A stretch of DNA of 64,000 bases from Halobacteriovoraceae bacterium (GTDB taxonomy: Bacteria > Bdellovibrionota > Bacteriovoracia > Bacteriovoracales > Bacteriovoracaceae): positions 68,961 through 132,960 of the forward strand of contig PASP01000001.1 of assembly GCA_002712005.1 (NCBI GenBank). Direction: 5' to 3'. A program made the translations under genes and the position numbers. Below, in pieces: positions 1 through 6,269 of the stretch. The notes below the pieces were generated by a model. That model did no database searches. It saw only the letters and a program-made list of their open reading frames with translations, and was not told where the DNA came from. Each line of letters opens with the position of its first letter. Within the stretch, counting starts at the first letter, position 1.

Positions 1-26
1 GCAACAGTCATAATTAGCTTTTTCAT
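1..26 (-). CDS. Start of a small secreted peptide gene (cut by the window edge)
   Basis: Only the first codons are visible (MKKLIMTVA). They are preceded by a strong ribosome-binding site (AGGAGAT at 31-37, four bases before ATG). The opening matches the small secreted proteins at 3344-3547 and 2942-3142, which also begin MKKL followed by Met- and Leu-rich signal-peptide sequence. I infer a third member of that family. A near-perfect sigma-54 promoter lies just upstream at 69-85. The rest of the gene is outside the window, so the family assignment rests on the start region alone. Confidence 0.55.
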
Positions 27-68
27 ATATATCTCCTTTTCTATTTTCTTTTCTTCTGCCCTATATAG

Positions 69-85
69 AAGCAAGGAGTGTGCCA
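69..85 (-). promoter_or_regulatory. Sigma-54 promoter (-24/-12)
   Basis: Read on the minus strand, the sequence is TGGCAC-N5-TTGCT, which matches the RpoN consensus with GG and GC exactly ten bases apart. It sits about 43 bases before the ATG at 26, leaving an untranslated leader of roughly 30 bases. Sigma-54 promoters need an enhancer-binding activator, so the left-edge secreted peptide is probably under a specific activated signal. No activator gene is visible nearby. Confidence 0.75.
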
Positions 86-205
86 GAAACGAGGTCCTGA
101 TTTCGGTACCTTAGCGCTATAAAAGTGTAAAAATTTCTGAACCTGTTCATTATTTTTACAACACTTTCAAAAAGAGTACTTAAATTTAGCCGTGATTTTT
201 CTTAA

Positions 206-1387
206 TTAGTCGAGATCAAGTTCCAAAGACTCCTCTGCTGGGAGATCTGGATTACTTGTTTTATCAGAAGTCTTTTGGCCAGAATCATCATCGTCATCTC
301 CAGATGATCCAAACTGCAGATTTCTTTCAAAGTTTGTGGGTGAAGTTGCAGCCTCTTTGGCCACATCAAAAGAGAGTATTCCAGCTTTGTAGAGGTCAGT
401 GAGATGTTGATCGAAAGATTGCATCACTCCATCACGTTTGGCCTTCTCTATAAGGATATACATCTCAGAAAGGGGTACCTTTCCCGATATACTCTCTTTA
501 ATCCCTGGTGAAGTTGTCATAATTTCTTGAGCGACAACTCTTCCCTTTCCATCTTGTGTAGGAAGAAGCCTCTGGCTTATCGTTGCGTATAAGCAGTCCG
601 ATAGTCTTCCTTTCACATTATTTTGTTCTTCGGGGGGAAACATAGATACAACACGATTGATTGTCGTTAATGCATTTGTAGTGTGAACTGTTCCAAATAC
701 TAAATGCCCTGTTTCTGCTGCCTTCATAGCGATTTGGATAGTTTCTGCATCCCGAAGTTCACCAATAACAATAATGTCGGGATCTTGTCTCAGGGCTCCT
801 CTCAATGCTTCTTTAAAGCTCATAGTATCTGATCCCATTTCTCTTTGGGTAATACGGCACTTTTTTGAAGTGAAGAGAAATTCTACGGGATCTTCAATAG
901 TAAGAATATGTTCTTCTCGAGTTGAATTGATTTCATCTAACATCGCAGCCAATGTAGAACTTTTCCCAGAACCTGTTACACCAGTAACCAGCACAAGACC
1001 TCGTTTTGCTTTGGCAATTTCGCGACAGCCACCTGGTAAACCCAACTCATCTATCGTTGGAATCTTCATATTAATCACTCTTAAAATAAAGGCGAAACGC
1101 CCTTGAAACTTAAGAAGATTAACTCTTACCCTACATAAGTTCTTATACTGATAAGAACCATCATACTCCGTAAGAGTATCTATTCTTTCAAGAACTTCCT
1201 TCTCCTTAATCATGATTTTACAAAATAAAAGCATATCCTCTTCAGTAATTGGTGCTGCTTTTATGGCCTTAAGATTTCCTTTAACTCGAAAGAAAGGTTT
1301 TTCACCGGTACGTAAGTGGATATCACTCACACCATTTTTAACGGCCATCATGAGAAGTTGATTAAAAGTTTCTTTTGAATAAGACAT
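206..1387 (-). CDS. pilT: PilT-type twitching/retraction ATPase
   Basis: This is a cytoplasmic hexameric ATPase of the GspE/PilT family, which powers retraction of type IV pili. Visible motifs are the N-terminal SDIH..R.G signature, Walker A GVTGSGKSS at about residues 132-141, the Walker B/Asp-box region DPDIIVIGELRD and the His box GTVHT. The tail is acidic and low-complexity (a DDDDD run). The open frame extends to a TTG at 1414, but no ribosome-binding site precedes it. I prefer ATG at 1387, giving about 393 residues; its GAGG is unusually close to the ATG, so the start is not certain. It lies 38 bases downstream of the aldehyde dehydrogenase and may be co-transcribed. It is separate from the Tad motor at 6270-8507; the PilU paralogue is a possible alternative. 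Confidence 0.9.
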   Translation of the reverse strand: MSYSKETFNQLLMMAVKNGVSDIHLRTGEKPFFRVKGNLKAIKAAPITEEDMLLFCKIMIKEKEVLERIDTLTEYDGSYQYKNLCRVRVNLLKFQGRFAFILRVINMKIPTIDELGLPGGCREIAKAKRGLVLVTGVTGSGKSSTLAAMLDEINSTREEHILTIEDPVEFLFTSKKCRITQREMGSDTMSFKEALRGALRQDPDIIVIGELRDAETIQIAMKAAETGHLVFGTVHTTNALTTINRVVSMFPPEEQNNVKGRLSDCLYATISQRLLPTQDGKGRVVAQEIMTTSPGIKESISGKVPLSEMYILIEKAKRDGVMQSFDQHLTDLYKAGILSFDVAKEAATSPTNFERNLQFGSSGDDDDDSGQKTSDKTSNPDLPAEESLELDLD

Positions 1388-1424
1388 GACCTCTTTTCGG
1401 TCAGTTGCGATCAAAAATTAGACT

Positions 1425-2801
1425 TTAGCCAAAGTATTTTAAGATCCATCGTAAAAATCCAACTTTCTCACCGTAAGGAGGATAACGAAGAGGAAGATCA
1501 AGCCACAGCCCTCTTTTCATGACTGATTTGTAATGACTAAAAATTCTGAAACTTGTTTCTCCATGATAGGCTCCCATTCCACTTTCTCCAACACCACCAA
1601 AGGGGAGATGATCATTTGTGAGATGTACGATCGTATCATTAATACACATTCCACCACTAATAAACTCTTCATTATAACGATTTGAAAAATTCTCATTATC
1701 CGTAAAAAGATAAGCTGCTAGTGGCCGATCTCTTTTTTGAATAAATTTAAGCGCATTATCAAAATCATCTTCTATAAGAATAGGAAGTATGGGACCAAAG
1801 ATTTCTTCTTCCATTATTTTAGATTTCTCAGAGGCCTGAACTACTGTGGGTGAAAAATAGCGTTCTTCTTTTGTTCGGACTCCTCCTAAGAGAATATCCT
1901 TTTCATCTAAATAACTCTCAAGTCGTTCAAAATGTTTCTGATTAATAATCCGTCCATAATCATTAGAATGGGAGGCTTCAACTCCAAAAAACTTCTCTAT
2001 CGAACTTTTAAAAGCCTTTAACAGAGCACTTTTTAAGTGACTGGATGTAATGACATAATCTGGAGCCACACAAGTTTGACCAGCATTAAAAAACTTCCCC
2101 CATACAATTCGGTCTGAAACGACTTCAATATTCTTTACATCATAAACAAGACATGGAGATTTCCCTCCCAACTCGAGGGTTACAGGAGTCAGGTTTTCGG
2201 CAGCCTTTCTCATAACAATGCGTCCAACCGTTGAATTACCTGTATAGAAAATATGATTAAAAGGACATTCTAGTAGGGCCGTCGTTTCTTCCACTGCTCC
2301 TTCTATAACCAGTAACTCTCTGGGATCAAAATTTTGGTTGATTAAATTAGCCACCACTTTTGAAGTATGTGATGAAATTTCTGAAGGTTTAATAATAGCT
2401 GTATTTCCAGCAGCGATAGCTCCGACGAGTGGAGAAATAAGTAATTGAAAAGGATAATTCCAAGGACCAATAATGAGAATATTTCCAAGAGGCATGGGTT
2501 GTATATAGGATTTAGAGGGAAACTGCGCCCAAGGAGATTTTACTTTTACAGACTTAGACCACTTCTTAAGCTTTTTAAGAGCATAGTCTATTTCATTTAG
2601 GATAAACTGAGTTTCAGCTATAACTGCTTCAAACTGAGATTTACCCAAGTCTAAATTAAGAGCCTGGATGATCTCTCTCTCATGCTTTTCAATCACACTT
2701 TTCAGTCGTTGTAGAAGTAATTTTCTTCTCTCTAGTTCTAGAGGTTTCAAAGACTCAAAATAATCTTTTTGCTTTTTAAAAGCTTCTTTAATGGAATCCA
2801 T
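1425..2801 (-). CDS. NAD(P)-dependent aldehyde dehydrogenase, class-3-like
   Basis: This oxidises aldehydes to carboxylic acids and belongs to the ALDH superfamily. The catalytic Cys lies in NAGQTCVAPDY (about residue 243) and the general-base Glu in LELGGKSP (about residue 210). The cofactor-binding IGPWNYPF motif is also present. At 458 residues, with a hydrophobic basic C-terminal tail (LRWILKYFG), it resembles class-3 and fatty-aldehyde dehydrogenases, some of which associate with membranes through this tail. Start ATG at 2801 has an AAGGAAAA ribosome-binding site. The physiological substrate cannot be told from sequence. Confidence 0.9.
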   Translation of the reverse strand: MDSIKEAFKKQKDYFESLKPLELERRKLLLQRLKSVIEKHEREIIQALNLDLGKSQFEAVIAETQFILNEIDYALKKLKKWSKSVKVKSPWAQFPSKSYIQPMPLGNILIIGPWNYPFQLLISPLVGAIAAGNTAIIKPSEISSHTSKVVANLINQNFDPRELLVIEGAVEETTALLECPFNHIFYTGNSTVGRIVMRKAAENLTPVTLELGGKSPCLVYDVKNIEVVSDRIVWGKFFNAGQTCVAPDYVITSSHLKSALLKAFKSSIEKFFGVEASHSNDYGRIINQKHFERLESYLDEKDILLGGVRTKEERYFSPTVVQASEKSKIMEEEIFGPILPILIEDDFDNALKFIQKRDRPLAAYLFTDNENFSNRYNEEFISGGMCINDTIVHLTNDHLPFGGVGESGMGAYHGETSFRIFSHYKSVMKRGLWLDLPLRYPPYGEKVGFLRWILKYFG

Positions 2802-2862
2802 TATTTTTCCTTATTCTTAAAACTCTAACTATTCTAGTCTACTCATACAGATAGATAAAAAT

Positions 2863-2889
2863 AAAAAAGGCCCATCATTTAGATGGGCC
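2863..2889 (-). terminator. Rho-independent terminator of the 2942-3142 gene
   Basis: An 8-bp GC-rich stem (GGCCCATC/GATGGGCC, 5-base loop) is followed on the minus strand by a T-rich tract (TTTTTTATTTTT). It lies about 50 bases past the stop of the small secreted peptide gene and insulates it from the aldehyde dehydrogenase. Confidence 0.85.
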
Positions 2890-2941
2890 AATTTAAGAAA
2901 AGAAGAAAAGGATTATTTTATACTGGTTTCCCAGTTATTTA

Positions 2942-3142
2942 TTAACCATCAATTGAAGAAGATGAGGTATCGTCTTTTTGAACCTCTCTACTTTGTTGAA
3001 TTTGATCTTTAGCGACTCTCTGAGCGTCCGCACGAGTGCGTGTACACTCTTCATTTGGGATACCCATCTCTTCCCCTAGCTCAGCAGCGTAGGATACGTT
3101 AAAAGCCAATATGGCCATCATTGCAATTAGTAATTTCTTCAT
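2942..3142 (-). CDS. Small secreted peptide, SS-x-IDG family
   Basis: A 66-residue protein of unknown function. It has an N-terminal signal peptide (MKKLLIAMM..., likely cleaved after ..VSYA). The mature part is about 47 residues and hydrophilic, with a single Cys (NEECTRTR) and a Ser-rich end SSSSIDG directly before the stop. The start at 3142 has GGAGGG four bases upstream; the longer frame to 3154 would begin at a TTG inside that ribosome-binding site. Signal peptide, single Cys, Ser run and terminal IDG are shared with the 3344-3547 protein. It has its own terminator and a sigma-54-like promoter. An odd number of cysteines could allow dimerisation or attachment, but this is speculation. 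Confidence 0.75.
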   Translation of the reverse strand: MKKLLIAMMAILAFNVSYAAELGEEMGIPNEECTRTRADAQRVAKDQIQQSREVQKDDTSSSSIDG

Positions 3143-3187
3143 CTTTCCCTCCAAAGATTAGACATTTCATTATTATGCTTAATTAGA

Positions 3188-3204
3188 TTGCACAATGAAT
3201 GCCA
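3188..3204 (-). promoter_or_regulatory. Candidate sigma-54 promoter
   Basis: Minus-strand TGGCAT-N5-GTGCA keeps the invariant GG-N10-GC of RpoN promoters but differs from consensus at the last base of the -24 box and the first of the -12 box. It lies about 46 bases before the ATG at 3142, almost the same distance as the stronger element before the left-edge peptide gene. Confidence 0.4.
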
Positions 3205-3290
3205 AGTTGGATGGACCTAATATTAAGTGCTTACATTTAGCCAGAAGAGATCAACTATCGGATTTTTTTATAGGTGTTGAAATTTTAGAC

Positions 3291-3320
3291 AAAAAAAAGC
3301 CCCTGCTTACACAGAGGCTT
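3291..3320 (-). terminator. Rho-independent terminator of the 3344-3547 gene
   Basis: The stem AAGCCCCTG/CAGAGGCTT (one mismatch, 6-base loop) is followed on the minus strand by eight T. It lies 24 bases past the stop codon. Confidence 0.8.
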
Positions 3321-3343
3321 AATGATTTATATTTTAAGATTGA

Positions 3344-3547
3344 TTATCCATCAATTGTTGAACTATCTCCATCAACTGGATCAGTCGCATCTGACGGTCC
3401 ACCTTCTGGAACGGTACTTCGAGCAGAATCATCACCCGCAGGGCAGTCAGTTTCTGTCATTCCAACACCACGAGTTTGGTCGGCTTGCTGAGCATATACC
3501 GAAGTTAAAGAAAACATTACCATCATCATTAAAATTAGCTTTTTCAT
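3344..3547 (-). CDS. Small secreted peptide, SS-x-IDG family
   Basis: A 67-residue protein of unknown function. It has a signal peptide (MKKLILMMMVMF..., likely cut after ..SVYA) and a short acidic mature region rich in Gly, Pro, Asp and Ser. It carries one Cys (TETDCPAGDD) and ends in SSTIDG. The start at 3547 is supported by GGTGAT four bases upstream; an earlier in-frame ATG at 3559 has no ribosome-binding site. The size, layout and last residues match the neighbouring gene at 2942-3142. It is flanked by its own sigma-70-like promoter and terminator, so it is probably a single-gene unit just downstream of the Tad operon. A link to the pilus is inferred from position only. Confidence 0.75.
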   Translation of the reverse strand: MKKLILMMMVMFSLTSVYAQQADQTRGVGMTETDCPAGDDSARSTVPEGGPSDATDPVDGDSSTIDG

Positions 3548-3575
3548 ATTTATCACCATTTTAGCTATTTAATTC

Positions 3576-3603
3576 ATTATATTATTATTATGTTTAATTC
3601 CAA
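3576..3603 (-). promoter_or_regulatory. Sigma-70-type promoter for the secreted peptide gene
   Basis: Minus-strand TTGGAA (-35, 3598-3603), a 16-base spacer, then consensus TATAAT (-10, 3576-3581). It lies about 30 bases before the ATG at 3547. Confidence 0.55.
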
Positions 3604-3610
3604 AATCCTA

Positions 3611-3657
3611 AGGCAGTGAATAGCTAAGTCCCTATGACTAGGTAAGCACCACTGCCT
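3611..3657. other. Long imperfect hairpin after the Rhs gene
   Basis: AGGCAGTG (3611-3618) pairs perfectly with CACTGCCT (3650-3657). The inside can extend the helix imperfectly through CTAAGTC/GACTAG. It follows the stop of the Rhs gene by 11 bases on the minus strand, so it may terminate the Tad operon, although the T tract after it is weak. Confidence 0.4.
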
Positions 3658-3668
3658 CAAAAAGTACT

Positions 3669-5294
3669 CTACATATTTAAGTTAACACCTGCAGGCTTAA
3701 CAATTGAAAGCAGACTTTGAAAAGCTTGAGTTACTTGTAAGGCCATCTTGTGTCCTTGCTTTGACTCTACTTTTTTGATCTCACCATAATTGTCGTAAGC
3801 TACATTAATTTTACCAACATTCTTCATTTCGATCTCAACAGGCTTTCCAAGAGCATTGTACTTGAAAGATAAAATACGCTTCTTTCCAGTCTTTTTGTCT
3901 TTATCAAACATTTTTTGAATTCTACCTTTTGAGTCATAAGATAAAGCTACTGCTTTTCCTGTAGAGCTATTGGCCTTAATCAGGTTAGCTTTCTTGTCAT
4001 ATACAAAGCTTGTAGTACCTTTGTTATTAACAACCTTAGTAATCTTATTAAACTTAGGATGATACTCAAGTTGAATCATCTCACCCTTGGTAGAAGCTTT
4101 CTTTGTAAGAAGACCCTTCTCGTTGTATTCAAAAGTTGTACTATTATCACCACGAGTAATCTTAAGAGGTAGCGAACAACACTCAGAATAAATCGTTTCT
4201 GTCTTCATTCCATTAACAGTTGTTGCAATTCTATAAGTATACTGAGAACCATCTGGTCTTGTTTTGATTTCGTACTCATACTTATTCTCAGACTTCTTTC
4301 CACTTGGAGAAGTTTTCGCAACTGTTGTCCAGTAATGGAAGTCTGGATTCTTTGGATTTGATCCATAGATATACTTAGTACTCTCACCATTTCTCATTTT
4401 TACTTCTTCAACAAATTGTGTCTTAGGAGTATAAGCAACGGTCATTTTAGAATTATCAGAGTATGTTACAGAAGTCATATTATGATTTGCATCGTAACCA
4501 TACTTAAAAACATTCCCTTCAATATCTTTTGACTCTACCAGATCATCACCACGGTACTTGTAATGAGTCTTCTTATCACCAGCAGAAGAGATATGCTTTA
4601 CTTTTCCATCAGGATACCACTCAAAGAATAGCTGGTTAGCAGCACTATCTTTGATACTTTTAAGTGAACCTTTCTCATAAGCAAGCTTAACTTCGTATCC
4701 ATTCTTATTGCTGATTCTTACAAGCTTTCCTTCTTTATTGAATTCTTCAATTTTTCCGTCATTATATGATCTTTTGAATCCATGCTTTGTTTTGACGATT
4801 TTTTGAATTCCACGATTGTTTGAGTAAAGCTCAGTACCATCTGCAATTTCAGCAGTTACTTTATACTTTCTTGCATAAGCTTGTCTTAACTCAGCATCAT
4901 TTGAAAGCTTAGCCGTAAGGTCATTTGCCACCTTTTCACTGATCGAACTCTTTTTACGGATAGCCGACACAATTCGTGCAGCAGCACTTTTAGCATCTAC
5001 AGCTGTCTTAGGCGTAAATCTTGTTAATGCACCTGATCCATTTTCGTGAACAATCACAGATCCATCGGCCGATACAGTTACATAAGTCTCATAGTCACTA
5101 CCCCAACCAAAACCGAACCAGCCTTTCTCAGTTGATTTTGAGTTATTGGTACGAGTAATCTCTAATTCCATTCCCCCACCTGGTACAATGATATCTGTAT
5201 AAGAGATATAAAAGTTTCCATTTTTGAGGTTTACCCCGGCCATTGCCATGGTTGGAATCAACAGGAGTAATAATACTAATTTCAAAGCTCTCAT
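3669..5294 (-). CDS. Secreted Rhs/YD-repeat protein
   Basis: A 541-residue exported protein with signal peptide MRALKLVLLLLLIPTMAMA. A DUF6531-like entry region follows (NLKNGNFYISYTDI...PGGGMELEITRTNNS..GWFGFGWGS). From about residue 170 there are repeated Rhs/YD units (for example YNDGKIEEFNKEGKLVRI, YDANHNMTSVTYSDNSKM, YDSKGRIQKMF). YD repeats of larger family members form a beta-shell that encloses a toxin. Here the protein is short, lacks the usual DPxG core-end motif and has no variable C-terminal toxin domain; it simply ends in GVNLNM. The start has AAGGAC seven bases upstream. It is the last gene of the Tad run, 81 bases after the TadB/C-like gene, so an adhesin or surface role is plausible but inferred. 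Confidence 0.8.
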   Translation of the reverse strand: MRALKLVLLLLLIPTMAMAGVNLKNGNFYISYTDIIVPGGGMELEITRTNNSKSTEKGWFGFGWGSDYETYVTVSADGSVIVHENGSGALTRFTPKTAVDAKSAAARIVSAIRKKSSISEKVANDLTAKLSNDAELRQAYARKYKVTAEIADGTELYSNNRGIQKIVKTKHGFKRSYNDGKIEEFNKEGKLVRISNKNGYEVKLAYEKGSLKSIKDSAANQLFFEWYPDGKVKHISSAGDKKTHYKYRGDDLVESKDIEGNVFKYGYDANHNMTSVTYSDNSKMTVAYTPKTQFVEEVKMRNGESTKYIYGSNPKNPDFHYWTTVAKTSPSGKKSENKYEYEIKTRPDGSQYTYRIATTVNGMKTETIYSECCSLPLKITRGDNSTTFEYNEKGLLTKKASTKGEMIQLEYHPKFNKITKVVNNKGTTSFVYDKKANLIKANSSTGKAVALSYDSKGRIQKMFDKDKKTGKKRILSFKYNALGKPVEIEMKNVGKINVAYDNYGEIKKVESKQGHKMALQVTQAFQSLLSIVKPAGVNLNM

Positions 5295-5375
5295 TATAAT
5301 CGTCCTTTTTTCTATAGGCAGATTTCTCTTTTCTCTTCTTACTTTTCGGCCCAGTAGATATAAATCTTTAATTTT

Positions 5376-6266
5376 TTATATTTTTATTTTTACAATTTTG
5401 AGAATCACAAAAAAGCCAATAAAATCAAGACCTAAGGCTACAAAGGTCATTAAGATCCCCAATGGATGGGTTACTAGCCCTACGATAGAATCAGGATCTT
5501 GAGCTGCATAGATACCGGCAATTGCAAAAGGCATCATCGCAATTGTGACCCCTTGAAACATACCTTGAGCTGTATAAGTATCAATTTTTTGCTGAAGCCT
5601 TACTCTTTCTCGAATAACAGCAACAATCGTGTCAAAAGTTTCAGCAAGATTACCACCTGTTTCCCTGAGAATATTAATGGAGGAAACAAACATTTCATTA
5701 TCTTCGGTAGGTACTCTCTTAGCTAAGTTTTCAAAGCATTCTTCTAGAGTAACACCAATTCTATTTTGTTGAAGAATCATTCCAAACTCCTGAGAAACAG
5801 GAGGGTTCAATTCGTTTACCACCATTCCTAGAGCCTGAGGAACAGATAAACCGGCTCTAATCCCGTTAGACAAAAGAGTTAGAGCATCTACCATTTGGCC
5901 TTGATAGACTTTAATGCGTCTCTCCACCATCCAGTCGACAATGTAACGAGGTAATCTAAAAGAAAATATTCCTACGACTACAGCAATTACAAAACCTAAA
6001 ATCCAACTGATCCAAAGACCAAATAGCAATAGGAATACTAAACTGAGAAAGCCAGAAAAAATAAGAAGAACAATAGTTAACTTCTCTGGATCAAACTCTA
6101 TAAAAAGAAGCTCGAGTTTTTCAAGTATGTAAGTTCGAGAACCCAAGGTCTGATGTTCAATCCAGTTAAAAATATCAACTGAATAGCGCAAGCAGAAAAT
6201 AAAAACCATGGCAAAAACCATCGTGGCAATTCCACCTGCACCCAATAGCCTTACTAAACTATCCAT
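5376..6266 (-). CDS. Tad/T2SS-F-type inner-membrane platform protein (TadB/TadC)
   Basis: A 296-residue integral membrane protein of the GspF/TadB-TadC family, the inner-membrane platform that couples the CpaF ATPase to pilin assembly. There is an N-terminal membrane segment, further segments near residues 65-110 and a C-terminal hydrophobic pair. The central cytoplasmic T2SSF domain includes LLSNGIRAGLSVPQAL and RETGGNLAETFDTI, a typical motif. The start has GGAG six bases upstream, and the gene begins three bases after the CpaF stop, so the two are translated together. Tad loci normally encode two such proteins (TadB and TadC); only one is present in this operon. Confidence 0.85.
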   Translation of the reverse strand: MDSLVRLLGAGGIATMVFAMVFIFCLRYSVDIFNWIEHQTLGSRTYILEKLELLFIEFDPEKLTIVLLIFSGFLSLVFLLLFGLWISWILGFVIAVVVGIFSFRLPRYIVDWMVERRIKVYQGQMVDALTLLSNGIRAGLSVPQALGMVVNELNPPVSQEFGMILQQNRIGVTLEECFENLAKRVPTEDNEMFVSSINILRETGGNLAETFDTIVAVIRERVRLQQKIDTYTAQGMFQGVTIAMMPFAIAGIYAAQDPDSIVGLVTHPLGILMTFVALGLDFIGFFVILKIVKIKI

Positions 6267-6269
6267 CGT

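Noticed and set aside
3195-3564. Two plus-strand open frames opposite the small secreted peptide gene
   Set aside because: They are antisense shadows; the minus-strand gene has a signal peptide, ribosome-binding site, promoter and terminator.
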